Below are positions 11,951-25,060 of a stretch of DNA of 64,000 nucleotides, in pieces. The first letter of the stretch is position 1; each line of letters opens with the position of its first letter. Made by a program: the position numbers and the translations under genes. Under the pieces are notes generated by a model. That model was not told the origin of the DNA and did not search any database. It saw nothing but the letters and a program-made list of their open reading frames with translations. The DNA is from Scytalidium lignicola (lineage: Eukaryota > Ascomycota > Leotiomycetes), in the NCBI GenBank assembly GCA_002812745.2, contig NCSJ02000172.1:1-64000 (forward strand), read 5' to 3'.

Positions 11951-14900
11951 ATGGCAACTCCATACTGGGGAGATCTAACTCCTCCTCCCGTTGTTCGGCA
12001 TGATTCGATAAAGGGTGAAGCTGATCCTGGTTACAAAGGCAAAGGGCTGTCCATCAATACCGCAGACCGCAATTCTTTTCAACCAGCTCCCCAAACCGCC
12101 CGAACAAATCGGGTATCTATTCAGACAGAAGCGCCAACGGTATCTACACAAAGCCCGTTCGTTTCACCAATAGCTACGAGTTTTCGAGGAGACGGATTGG
12201 CTCCTCGTCCACCGTCATTTCCTTATAGTGCAGACCAGATTCTTAGCAATAACAAGGATCGAGAGTTTGAGGAGAGACGGAAAAGACGAGAAAGCCGAAA
12301 CAAAGAATTGTACGACAACTCTGCACCTTTTCTGCCTGCAGCTCCAGATCCTCCTAGAGGACTGCCAATGAACTACAAGCTACCATTTGGTCTTGCTGAA
12401 TCTGCAATTGACTATCAAGTCCCCGGGCGATCAAGATCAACTCGAAAGTCTGATGCCGGTATCAGCCCAACGGATGCAGTGCCGGAAGACTACTATCGCC
12501 CAAATCCCGCCCGAGGTGAAAGTTATACCCAGAGTGTGCAAGGGCTTCCTGCTCAAGGCTCCCCAGCAGAGTCCATGAACAGAAAAGCGAGCAATGGCAA
12601 ATCCGTAGCGCGAAGCAATACACTTGATAGCAGGCGTGATAGAGTTGACAGCCGTACCACATTAGACTCACAGAGTAGGAAGGGGTCCTTAGCCTCCGAG
12701 ACGCGCAAAGACTGGGCCCCGGATAAGTCTCCTCTTCAGAGGCTGGAGCGTCGGCTTGACAGCATCACGAAAGAGGAGAAACGCCTGCGTATGGAGGAAG
12801 CAGAGCAGCGTTTGAGAGAAGCAAAGGCAGCTCGAGGTGAAGAAGATCGACCTTCTCAAAATGCTGCTCGGTTTCAAAATCAACCTGCTGCAAACATAAC
12901 CGGAAATAACGTTGCACCTAGATCGCAAAGCTTCCAGGAGGCAGTCCCCGTACAGAAACCAAATAATATACAAAATGATCAGCTTCAAAGGAGCGGTACA
13001 GTTGAGAAGAGGCGGCCTATGCAAGTGGAAAGTCAACCTGTTACAGAAAGAGGCCCCAATTATCAACCGAAAGCAGAGGAAGAAGCTCCAGTCCAGAAAG
13101 TAGAAAGATCCTCCATACCACAACGCGGAGTAAGCTTCCGCGACCAAGTTGGTCCTGAGACTGCCGNGNGCTGTTACTGCTGGATTGGCGGCTGGTGGAC
13201 TCAACCGCAGTGGAAGTAACAAGTTAAGAAAAGACCCTCCAGCAGACTATTTCTCTAATCGAGGACAACCAGCGGTATCCCCTGGAAATCGTCAAGGGCC
13301 AGTCTCACCAAATTCCTCAGTTCCCATTAACCATGAGGTTGATCCAGATCCCGCTGGAAATAGAGGCGGCCCCCCTGCACGTAGAGCATCCATTCGTGTT
13401 GTGGAACAATCACCGCCTCATTCTCAGTATCAACAAACTGGTGGCGTTCCCAACCAGCCGTGGACAAATGCTAATAGATCAGGTTTAGCAGCAGAGCTAG
13501 GACGTCAGCCAAGTCAACGACAACCAGAGAGAGCCCTTGCATCAGGATCTCTACAGGGAACCGGTGGATATCCTGTCTCTCATGATGGCAACGGGGCTTC
13601 AGTCCCAATTCCACGATCAATACATGATAATGAACCTCCTCAGCCTCATCATCATCACCTATCTAATCTCATGCATCATGGTAGGGACCACATTCCCAAC
13701 GATGGTGTCTATGTAGCAGGCCCACGGCTAGATGACTGGAAGATAGGCGGTGTTGCTTTACTAGCTGGAAAGCTACTGGACCTTGAGGAGCAGGTCGAGG
13801 CCAATACGGATGTAAACCTTCCTTGGTGGGAAAGGAAAGGGAAACAACGACAGGGTTCTATAACAAGTCGCAAAGCTGAAGCTTATGAAGGAGAATTATA
13901 TGATGATACACCAGGTGAGCAACCCCCAAATCACCTGCTAACACTCCCGCTCCACTGCAAAAGTTTTCCGTGCAAATTGCTTTGAAATCTTTCGCTAATC
14001 ATTCAATCTAGGGCCTACAAGATTTAAACCTCCACTATTCCTTAGGTGTGGCCCGTTGCTTAGATATTGCGGTATACGCCGTGAGAGACATCACAATCGT
14101 ACCACTAGCCAAGACATCGAGAGAGATATGTGGAGAGGCAGTATTATGATAGTGACAGAAGATAAAATATCATCATATGAGCTAGCGCCGACTTTACGAT
14201 TATTTTTACAACCGATGGAGTTACTACCACCACCACCGGCTCAGGTTGCTGGTGGTGCTGATTTACCTGCCGAGTATGTTGATCCTCTTGCTGGATTAAC
14301 GAAGCTTGGACGAGATGGGAGGACTCTTTACATTAGACCCGTGGAGGAATTAGAAGAAGAGAAAGATATATCCAGAGAGGAGTCAGACGAAGGGCTTTTC
14401 GAGATGCGGAGACCCGGAAAACCAAATGCAGGCTCTAAAGGTGGATCCAATGGCAGTGGACCCGCAGATAAATCAAGACAATCTCCATACGATGGAGAAA
14501 AGGCTGGCAACTACACAGAAGTGCATGCTTTCAAGCTTCACCAAGAGAGAGGTAAAACATTTTGGCGATTCAATATTAAGGTAGAACTTCGAGAAAAGCA
14601 ACAGCGAATAGCCTATCGGATTAACCGTGGGCCTGCTTATGGATTCTGGGTCCCCGCCCGAGACCAATCGATGAACATTATGTTCCACAGCTGCAACGGA
14701 TTCAGCCTGAGCGTTGAACCAGACCTCTTTACAGGACCCGACCCTATGTGGCGGGACGTTCTGAATACCCATCAGACGCAGCCTTTCCACGTCATGCTTG
14801 GTGGCGGAGACCAAATCTACAATGATGCTGTAATGAACCAGACCACCGTTTTCCGGGAATGGCTCAGTATTAAAAATCCTCTCCACAAAGAAAAGGCGCC

Positions 14901-16863
14901 ATTAACTCCAGAGATGCAGGATGAACTGGAGTCGTTCTTTCTCGAACGATATTGTATGTGGTTCTCTCAAGGCCTCTTCTCTATTGCCAATGCCCAGATC
15001 CCTATGATCAATATATTTGACGACCATGACATAATTGATGGCTTCGGCTCCTATCCAGATCACTACATGGCCTGTCCTGTGATGTCTGGTCTTGGGGCCA
15101 TTGCCTTTAAATATTACATGCTGTTTCAACACCAAAGTAGTATCGATGAAGGCGAAGAAAATGAGCCTACCTGGCTGCTGGGTACACAACCGGGACCATA
15201 TATCCCTGAACTTAGCCGAAGCATATTTACCTCTTTGGGACGAGGTATCGCGTTCCTAGGTATTGACTGTCGGACGGAGCGGATGAATGATGAGGTTGTG
15301 AGTGCCGAGACTTATCATAAGATTTTTGATAGGCTCGAAGCAGAGATCATTAAAGGAGAGCACAAGCACCTTATTGTATTGTTAGGTGTGCCGATTGCTT
15401 ATCCTAGGATGGTCTGGTTGGAGAATTTACTCTCCTCTAGACTATTCGAGCCTGTTAAGGCTATGGGAAGAGTAGGACTTTTAGGGAAGGGCTTCCTAAA
15501 TAAATTTGATGGTGGGGTTGAGATTCTGGATGATATCGATGATCATTGGACTGCGAGACATCATAAGGAAGAGAGGAATTGGTTTATCCAGGAACTTCAA
15601 GATCTGGCAGCGGAGAAGTCTGTTCGGGTGACCATCCTTGGGTATGTATAGCACTACTCAATAATTGTCTTTCATCAATCACTAACCAAGAACAGCGGCG
15701 ACGTCCACTTAGCAGCAATTGGCCAATTCTACTCAAACCCAAAGCTTAACATTCCTAAGCACGAGGACTATCGTTACATGCCGAATATCATTTCTTCGGC
15801 AATTGTTAATACCCCTCCGCCAGACATGCTTGCAGATATTCTCAATAAACGAAACAAGATTCACAAGCTAGATCACAATACATTCGAGGATATGATTCCC
15901 ATCTTCACTCACGATGTTAATGGAAAGCCAAGAAACAACAAACGCCTTCTCAACCGTCGAAATTGGTGCTCGATCCGCCCATACAACCCGGAACTAAGCC
16001 CTCCGCCCACGCCGCCAACATCATCCGATGAAGCTAGTCCTGCACCTAAACAAAGCTTGCTCCGTCGCCTGTCTACCTCTGCGCGCAGGCCTAGCTTCCA
16101 AGGGCAAGGACCATACCAGGAAGGCAGCCCAGATCTCGCTCCCCAAAAACGCGGGGGTCTCCTCCGCCGCTTTTCTACTTCACGAGGGCCAACATACCGG
16201 ACCGAGGCACCACCACTCTCCAACCCAGCCTTCTTCAGCCGCCGCCCTTCCTTCTCTGGCGGGCCTCGAGCTTCGACTGAGTCAACTAGACTTCCGGCAC
16301 TAACGCGTACACTATCTCTGTCAAGGAAAGACTTCTTACCAAAAAACCTCTTCCGCAAAAAGAAGCACGATTCAGGTGGCATAAACGGATATGGTTCAGA
16401 CACCGAAACGGATGATCAAGAGTACACAGGTCAACAGGAAAACGCGAGACTAGAGTTACGAGGAGGTAGCGGTGGGGATGAAGACAGTTACTTCTCATCC
16501 CGCACAACAGCACACGGAAATGTACCTCCCATTCCTACAGCCCCTATGGCTTCTGCTGCTCCTGTTCAAACATCCATTGCCGGCAGCACCCCAACCCTCG
16601 GCCCCAGCTCCAGTCATGGAGCCGCATTCACCAGATCACAGTTCCACCGCATGCCAACAGGGCTGTCAGAGAAGGCTATCCGCAAGGGTAACGGTCACGA
16701 AGTTAATCTCGAGCATGGCCTCGAAGTCCGTCTCAATGTCGAGGTAAACCAGAAAGATCCGGCAGGAATCACCTCACCATATAGATTACTTGTGCCAGCA
16801 CTCTGGTTCGAAGATTTACCTTATCAGGGCGAGCCCTCAAGGGTGGTGCAGTTTCAAGAGTGA
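11951..16863 (+). CDS. Large PhoD-like metallophosphatase family protein
   Basis: Three exons: 11951-13914, 14012-15641, 15696-16863 (introns 97 and 54 nt), about 1586 aa. Residues 1 to about 650 are Ser/Pro/Arg-rich and probably disordered. The second exon holds the PhoD-like fold: FHSCNGFSLSV, GGGDQIYND, NIFDDHDIIDGFGSYPD and GIDCRTERM. GGDVHLAAIG is completed across intron 2. These Asp/His clusters are the metal ligands of PhoD-type phosphatases. A Ser/Arg-rich tail follows. The natural substrate of these fungal homologues is not known to me. Two Ns at 13167 and 13169 shift the frame, and exactly one extra base must be discounted to join the two halves of exon 1. The start ATG follows GTTATCAGCA and gives an MATPYWGDLTPPP N-terminus. 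Confidence 0.88.
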
Positions 16864-17814
16864 AGCCAAGTTGAAGTAAATCCAAATGGAGGCCCTTGAG
16901 AAGGGTATTAGAGATTAAGAAGAGAAGATTAAGGGGAGATGAAATGAGCAACAGTTACATGATGATAAATAATGATGATGAACGACGACGACGATGATGA
17001 TGATAAGATATGACTTGGTATTTCGGACACAAGCGGGTGTTTTCGATTCTGTTTTTGTTTCATCTACTTTAGAAAGTTGGGTTTAAGGGAGCAACATCCC
17101 AGGGCGCATTAGCATGCATGTATGTACTTTTAAAAATACCCGGTGGTTCTGGGGCAAGCTCGGAGCCCAAAAANTTTTCAATAATGATCTGATGATTTTG
17201 TTTGGCTTCTGGACATGTGGTTATTCAGCAGCAACAGCTTCGTATACAGAACGATAATTATGAAACGGATGCAAAATAAAATTAATTAAATGTCCTGCCA
17301 GTCAGTGTAACTACTAACTAACAACAAGGATACATAGACTAGAACATAATTTTCCCGTTATTGGGTTACTAAGAGGTCCCTCCAGATATTACAGTAAAGC
17401 ACAGCTCGAAACCCCACTCTAGCTATTAGATATAGTGGAGCTATTCCCCTGCAAGTAGGCGTTAACCTTGTCGAACAATACTCGGATAACAGAGCTTGAT
17501 CCTCTTCAATCAATCTAAAAGGTTGAGGTCAAGCCTTATCTCATAGACCAAGAGCATTGGGGTTTGCAACTTCTCAACTAATTAAAATGCAGTACAAAAT
17601 AATTGAGAGTGGATTTTCTTTTTAAAAATCAGTCAACGTTCGTATTTTCTATTTGCAAGTTAAATAAACGTTTTTNAGTTTATGTGTGTAATTTTTNATT
17701 ATCAGATAAATTTTATACTAATTAGAAGCGGTATACTTTAATAGGATACTTCAACATTGAATTTTTACATAAAGAAATAAATTATATTTAACAAATCTTT
17801 TGAACGTCGTTGCG
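16864..17814. other. Intergenic, GAT/GAC microsatellite and AT-rich tail
   Basis: The 3' flank of the phosphatase gene carries a trinucleotide-rich tract (16965-17003, GATGAT/GACGAC). Ns at 17174, 17676 and 17697 sit beside A- or T-runs. The last 250 bases are very AT-rich. No gene seen. Confidence 0.45.
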
Positions 17815-20032
17815 ATGAGTCCTAACATATTTGACTGCATCATTTGCGGGTTTCCAATCTACGATTACCTGATGACATCAGGCTCTAAGTCTTGGTTGAG
17901 GGAGTTTCGGGCAAGTGAGTATGCAGCAAGTAATCTAAAAGACTTTGCTAATGCAATCAGTCTATTCGGACCCATTAGGGACATTCGTCTCTAGTGTTGG
18001 TTATCATGAGGATCCTGAGTCAAGTACGTGGATCGCACCGTCTGATCCCAACATGCGATGGGACGACGATGATTATCATTTTCCGGCGTCGGTTGAGCTC
18101 CCAGTTATGCGAATACATCCCGTTAATGGCCGTCATGGTTTCGTACTTCATGACGCGTGCTGGCACCTTCTGCAGAGAGCCTTTCAGCCCAGCGAAATTC
18201 CTCTTGAGCGGTTGGTCGAGGTCTGTGAATCATTGCCATTCCCTCTTCGAGGAAATGGTGTCTCTTGGGGCCATGATTACGGAGGTCTCCACTTCCTCGA
18301 CGACCTAAACTACTATCCCTGGGATGAGCGGCTTCTGGAAGAATGTCACAACGCTACACTGCTTTTATACGCAAAAAGAGACCCGTACATCGTTCCGCAG
18401 ATCCCTACATTACTTGTGACACGTCTAGAGCATCCAACAGAATTACCACTTAATACACAACCGAATGACTGCTTTTCAAGGCTTCCCTGGGAGATTCTCG
18501 AGGCTATAGCTGTCAAGTTGCATACTGATGATGCTCTGGGTCTGCGCCGCGTTTCAGCAGCTTTCCTGCCACTCTTGTCCAGTGCCACCTTTTGGGCGTC
18601 TAGATTTAAAGCCAGTGCTGACCGCGGCTTTATATTTGAGATATGGAATAGTCGGAACGTTACAGATTGGATGAGCCTATATCGACTTACTGGTCGTACT
18701 CATGGCCCATCTGGACTACAGAATAGAAGGAGGATCTGGGACTTGGTCAGACCACTTAAAGATATTGCCAGCCTACGCCTTGCGGACAGTTTAAAGACGA
18801 CAAGTTTGGACGAAAGATTTGCCTGTCTAAGATGGAGCAAGATGTCAGGAGATGTAATGGACGAGGTAACTTACGCCCCGAGCAACTTCTACGAAGGCTG
18901 CCGAATCTTTGGCACACACGTCGCTCACATACCTAAAGACCTCTCAAAGATTGGCTTCTCAATCAGCAGCCTTGCAAATGTCACTTATATTTCAGGCGTA
19001 CGTCTGATTACTGAAAAAGGCTCCGACATATGTCTTGGGTTCATATCTAAAGGCAAGGAAGTCATTAAGGAAGTCACAGCACTGAGTGGATTCATCCTAG
19101 CGGTGGGATCAAGAGGCATCCATGCCCTGCAAGTTGTCAGTCAGGACGTAAGCCTGTCAGAATGGGTTGGGTGCCCAAACGAATCGCCCATAACAGAGCG
19201 TCTCGCCCACTTCAATTTCATCGCTGGCTTAGAAGTGAGCTTTGATGTCAGTACACAATTCTGTCAACTTGTGTATTATTCTGCTAGTATTTACACATCT
19301 GTATAGGGATATAAAATAGTCAGTTTTGGACTTCTGGGGGAAGCCTCGCCTCCTGTCATAGTGCCAAGCGAGCAGGGCTTGTCATTGGGAAAAGCAGCGT
19401 TGTGGTACCCTACAGTACCCGAATCTGAGTTATTCCTAAACGAAGCGTCATTTACGGGTGAAAATCCATCTAGTACTGGATACCGACCATTATTCTGGAT
19501 CAATTTTGGCGGCCCTGGTGGCAGCTACCTCGAAAATGTGACCGGTCTCTCTATCTACTACAGCTTGTACGGTCTGTACAGTCTGGAGTTCCATTACGAC
19601 GCCACTCATGACCTCCCTGGGGCGTTTAGGCTTGGGCGTTGCACATCTACCGATTTGAAGATTCGACACTTCCCTATTGATGGCCCTAGCGGTGAAATCA
19701 TTGAATCCGTAGAGGCCACCATCGTCCGTTATGACAGAGAAAATGCTTATGATTTCCTAAAGCATGGCATATTAAACTCTGTCAAGGTGAGTTACTCCTC
19801 TCTTTAAAGATTAATATGGTCCTCTTAGTTGGTGTCGTTGTTTTCTTGCTCATATAATACGTTAAAGATTACGACTAATCGCCAACGATCCGTCCATGCT
19901 GGCGCCTTATCAGATAATGCTATTCTGAAGCCTTTGGTGATTGCACCTGGAACTACTGTGACAGGTTTTTATGCAAGCAAGGCAGATAAAGACTCTACCG
20001 CATTAAAATTACTTTTGCTGACAAGAAACTGA
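17815..20032 (+). CDS. F-box domain protein
   Basis: Four exons: 17815-17914, 17961-19234, 19307-19786, 19868-20032, in frame throughout (2019 nt, 672 aa). The N-terminus reads FDCIICGFPIYDYL, and exon joining restores WLREFRAIYSDPLGTFV. Then comes a fungal-specific region with WIAPSDPNMRWDDDD, NGRHGFVLHDACW and NGVSWGHDYGG, followed by an F-box (FSRLPWEILEAIAVKL, about residue 205). F-box proteins link substrates to SCF ubiquitin ligases through Skp1. The C-terminal half resembles the region found in large families of such fungal proteins. The frame ends at 20032, but the +1 frame from about 20000 to 20100 reads IKITFADKKLKHLEFGLIS, which looks like the missing tail. A start at 17800 is also possible. 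Confidence 0.82.
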
Positions 20033-22625
20033 AGCATTTGGAGTTTGGTCTTATCAGCTTAGGTGCAATTTCAGAAACCATCGGAAGACGTAATAGTTAG
20101 AAGAGGAACCGACTATCTGCGCAATTTCGAGCTAGGGTTGGTCTAAGAATCGGCGACATGGTGATTTCTCAGATGATATGATTTAGCACAATGAATGAAT
20201 GACCTATGGGCCCTAAAAGTACTTCCACAAACAGGCTTCCTGTATCAATAGTCTTTCACTCTCAATCCGTGTTCTATTTGAGATTTTGAGATATTACAAA
20301 CATCTGGTTCCCTGACCCAGCCTCATTTGAGATCATTTCAATAAGGTAGGAAAGGGGGTGTTGATTGTGCGGTAACCGTGAGCCTTGATCTCCTAAGAGG
20401 AATGATGAGGAATGATGAGGAAAGAGTGAAGAATGAAGAATTGAGAGGAGAATGAGGGTAAATCAATTTGGATTAAATGCACTGTCCAGTATAGCAAGTG
20501 AGTTACATCCCCTAGGAACTTTTCTTTTGGGATGGAACTTGCAGCTTTCAGGGGCAGCTTAGTTTCGTCATTTTTGGAGGTGAGGAACAACGTTGAAAGG
20601 TGATGTTCTGTTATGGTTGTCTTTAAGCGGCGATAAAGAAAGCTTAGCTAAATTTCCTGCAACCTTAGGTTTGTAAGTAAAGCGAATAGAGAGGCTGTGT
20701 AAAATAGCGGGCTAGAAGCAACTGAAAACGGCAGTCAAATCACTAACATCTAGAAAATAGTAGTATGATTGCATATCAAACTCGCTTAAAATTACCAGCG
20801 AAGTATTTTGATCGATTCAAGAACGTGATCCTCATAGTTTCTATATATATTTATTTAGCGAACCCCGACGTCTTAATAGTGATGTGATGGTCAAGACCCA
20901 CTCGACTACATGTAAGCTGACAGGTTCGTCAAAGGGTGAAATACTACCCTGGCACGTTTTGGATTACAGTTTTATCTAAATTGCAAATCGTTTAGCCTTA
21001 CGGTACAGTACTGTAGATACAGGGTATGTGTGTAACTTGATAGCAATTTAAGTGGGTATATGTCCGTACAGTTGTATAGATAGATAGGTAGCTCCTTTTC
21101 GGATCTGACGTGATTCTTGAGAAGCAAAATCAATAAGAACTTGCGTTTTTGAGAATACCCCCTTTTGTGATCAAATTTTCAAAACTGTATGTAATACGGC
21201 CGCTTGGGTCTTACGTGTGTGAGGTAGTCTGGTGGAACACTATATGCAAATTACCGCCGCGAATTTCTTGTTATGTAGAGACACCTTGGAGCATAACTTG
21301 TAAATAAATTATCGTGCTAACCAAGCACTATAATCTCCATTTTCACTAATCTAAATAAAACTAAACAAGCGTGTTTAGGTGCATAAACGTGTATAAGTTC
21401 CCATTCCCTTAAACGAGGGGATATAATAAGTTAATCCTCGTGAGAAAATCTCCAATTTCGATCTTTTGTTGGCGTTGAATAGACATTACTGTACAGACAA
21501 ATGACCTTATCATTAGCTTATTGGGATAAATGCATAAAATATAAATCTCCGCGGTACAGGGATTATAAGGATTGAACAAATAAGAGTTGCAAACTAGATA
21601 CGCACTGAGATTTTGCACCCTTTTGACCAGACACACAGCATTAGAAAGGCTGACTGACTGACAGGATCCCAACTCACCCAATTGTATGCCTGCTTACCTA
21701 ACTTATAACGATGAAGCGTTCATGATTGGCTAGCTATAGGTTTCTCATAACGATTCTATTGGCTCTCTAAATACGTACCAACCCGTCAACAGGGGGGCAC
21801 GGGTCAGTAACTGGTAAGGCATGGATCTTCAAAATCTTCGGGTGGATCCTCTAGTCAGCCGCTTTTAAGTACAGCTGTAAGGCTTGTGTGCAACCATTAT
21901 CGCGGTGGATAAGGGGCAGAGAAAACATCGAAGACATCGGGTATAGACCCGCAACCATGACAAGACAGAGTGGCTAGTATATCGGGTTCGGTTCCTGACC
22001 TTCTGATTACGGCTGTGAGCTGACGTGTGAGAAAACTGAATATAAGCAGCCTCAGGTTGGAATAAGGGCAGAGAGCGGGGAGCTTTGCTAACAAATGGCC
22101 AGATAACGAGGAAACGAATCAACACGAAAATAGTGATCCCGCATGTCATACGGAAGTACAGGCGAAGTGTTGCATTCCACAAGAGACGCTTCTGCCACTC
22201 AGAGTCAGGAATTTCTCTCGTGGGAATCTCGCTATTGCATAAATCCTTTGTTTGAACTCCGAACTATGATTACCAGCGTAGGTCAGCATCCAAGGGTTTG
22301 GTCCCGATATTACTGTACTTTCCCTTCCTGTTTAACAGAAATTTTCCGGTCTGTTTGCATCTCCTTCTTTTCTGACACTTTCCATCTTTCCTTCATCTCA
22401 TTGATTTTTTTTTGTTTGAGATCTTTTCTATTTCCAACTTTTCTGGGCTCTTGTTGGCTTTTCCTTGGAGATCACATACTTTCTTTGTATGTCTTCGGAT
22501 CTCGCTACTCCTAACCATCAAACTTTCCCTCCCTTACAAAAATACGAGTTCCGGTGACACCCCTCACATTTGCTCAGTGTGATTATACAAGTGTGAGATA
22601 TTTCCTTATGCTTTTTGGCGCTATC
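20033..22625. other. 2.6 kb intergenic stretch
   Basis: 20033-20100 looks like the frameshifted 3' end of the F-box gene. Beyond it I see no coding frame with family resemblance, only a GAGGAATGAT direct repeat near 20396-20420, a short TACAGTACTGTA palindrome near 21004, and a T/C-rich leader at 22310-22500 before the glycosyltransferase gene. Confidence 0.45.
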
Positions 22626-24007
22626 ATGGTGGGCCGCCATCACCCATCACTGAAGTCATCAGCTGCTGCAATGACTGCAATGGCGCGGCAGCGAAGCTTG
22701 ATGGTGCCGCTTGTAGGAGTATTGGTTGTTATCTTTTTCTTCATAACGCTGCGTGGCCTTGCTGGTGAGGGTGGACTGAGCGGGGGCTTCCGGCATATCA
22801 ATGGTGCGGATATTGGTCCTGGATGGATTTCACGTAGTGAGGGGCCGGAGATTGGAAGGGCTACAAATGAAACTCTTGGTGTAAGGATTTATTCTTTTGC
22901 TACTCTCTAGACTGGACCTGATCTTGATGGGTCTAATTTTTTACTATTTTGAGAGAAACAGCGTGGCTAATAGATTGCTTGATGACGAGAATTTAGTTCG
23001 AAAAAATCATAGCCGTTGGACTTAAGGAGAGATCAGATCGTCGAGATGCTCTTACGCTGCAGGGCTCGTTAACAGGCATCCGTGTCGAGTTCACGGATGG
23101 CATTAGGGGAGAGGAAATGTCGCCCAAAGCTATGCCTCCGGTATGGTTATGACGAATATTTTTTGTAGGGGGTTATAGGAGAGATTTGATTTGAAATAGC
23201 TGACGTAGGGTTGTTTAGGGAAAAGACTATGATGCAATGGGCAAATCAAATATAGGATCATGGCGAGGCCATATGAATGCCATAAGGAGGTACGTGCCGC
23301 ATCATCGAATCCTATGCGTCGTCACTGACATTTTATTTTCTCTCGCCCAAAGCGTCCTAGAAAATGGCCTCTCATCCGCTTTAATAATGGAAGACGATGT
23401 TGACTGGGATATCCGCATCAAACAACAGATGATGGATTTCGCCCGTGGTACTCGCGCTCTCTCTGACATCCCTCTCACCGAACCACAACATTCACCATAT
23501 GGCGATGACTGGGATATTCTCTGGCCAGGCCACTGCGGAGAGACGCTTCACCCGCGTGAAAATACAACGTATGTCATCTCTGACGACGAAACTGTGGCCC
23601 CGAAAGCTCACCAGTCCTGGCTGAAGGCACTGAAGAACTACCCCGAAGGAACAAGAATCATACACAAGGCGGGCGCACCAATCTGTACATTTGCATACGC
23701 CGTGAGCTACAAAGGTGCGCAGAAGATCATGGCAGCTTCGGCTGTAAACGGACGTAGCATGCCCTACGACAACGAGCTGGCGTTCTTCTGTAAAGACGAG
23801 GCCTTGGGTGTCAAGTGCGTCTCGGTAGAGCCCATGTTATTTATGCACCACAAGGCGGCTGGCAAAGTCAATAAGGATAGTGATATCCAATATGGTGATC
23901 CGAACGAAGAGAGAGAGAAGGGAGTTACAGATCAGATTGTTATAAGTACTAGGCTAAACATCGAGAAATTGATCACAGGATCCACAGATTGGGTTATGCA
24001 GTGGTAG
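22626..24007 (+). CDS. Glycosyltransferase family 25 (LPS-type) protein
   Basis: Four exons: 22626-22880, 22997-23140, 23219-23289, 23353-24007 (1125 nt, 374 aa). A short cytosolic N-terminus is followed by one membrane anchor (MVPLVGVLVVIFFFITL), giving a type II Golgi/ER topology. The catalytic part shows FEKIIAVGLKERSDRRDA, then SNIGSWRGHMNAIR, then ALIMEDDVDWD, where the acidic DxD-like cluster is expected to hold the metal and sugar nucleotide. YDNELAFFCKD lies near the C-terminus. GT25 enzymes transfer hexoses, and acceptors of the fungal members are unknown to me. Upstream in-frame ATGs at 22554 and 22608 are possible, but 22626 gives a clean short tail before the anchor. Confidence 0.85.
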
Positions 24008-25060
24008 ACAAGAAAGGCCCTGGCTTTTTCGTTACTTTTTTCTTCTTTTCTTATTAATTTAATGCTATCGTGGGGAATGGGGGTATTTTGGTGAGGGTTA
24101 TGAACAAGATATCTCAAGATAAGCTCTTTCCTTTGCTGCTCGGGTCTGTTTTATTAACTGGGGTTATCCAATCTGCTGGATACGGGTATGGGAGTTTGAG
24201 GAACAGCAGGTGACTTAAATCAAAGGCTGATGTATTGTACAAATAGAGTTTATGTGCTTCCTTATGCATCGGTCTGGAGAACGCAGTACTCGGGATGTCC
24301 AATCCTAGTTCCATGCAAAAACAAGATCACGGACAAACGTATCTCCTACATCCCATTTATGTGTTAGATGCGGAGGCAATAACAAGAGCAAATGATAAAT
24401 ATTTCGGTCTAAGATGTACCGGGCGTGAGCAAAAAACTTGAAGTTAATTAATACTACTACGGGACTATTAACTGTTTTTGTTCGTAGCTACCATCAGCCA
24501 ATAGGCTCAATTGTCGCAGCATGGATGCAACCCCGCCCCAGCCTCGCGGATCCCTTCCCATACAAGGCTGAACCCCATCTTTCATCTGGAGAAAGTGCAC
24601 GAATTGTAAAGTCGTAATCTCCACTTATGAGGATATCTTCAGCTTTTTATCCGCTGGGCGTTGGGTTACAGATATGGACGGTTAACAGGGCCAGCTGCTG
24701 CACTTCCAAGAATACCATACCAACGGGCAACAACTCGCCGTTGCCCCACAATGTGTTGATATTGCTTCGTCGTCCGGTAATGATTGCATGTCATCCCTTG
24801 TCTCCAGGTATGATGGCAGTAGTCAATTGCCGTGATGATCCTCTTCCTTGGGGTCCAACGGTCATCTCTATGTAACGTTGGTTATGCAGGGGAACCAGGT
24901 GGAGTCGTCTGTTGTACCCCGACTCCTGCGTGAGGAGAAGAACATCACTGACGCAATGAGACCAGGAGAGCTATAAAAACCGGCTGCTTCCGAGAAGAAG
25001 AAAAATGTTGCTTGTTATGCTGAACTATTATAGCAAGGCAATTGCTCGTCATCAAGCAAT
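24008..25060. other. Intergenic, upstream region of the GH29 gene
   Basis: No gene recognised. The last 100 bases, with a TATAAAA-like element at 24974, precede the fucosidase start and probably hold its core promoter. Confidence 0.45.

Noticed and set aside
12689..13222. 177-codon minus frame
   Set aside because: Shadow of the disordered N-terminus of the PhoD-like protein and crosses the Ns.
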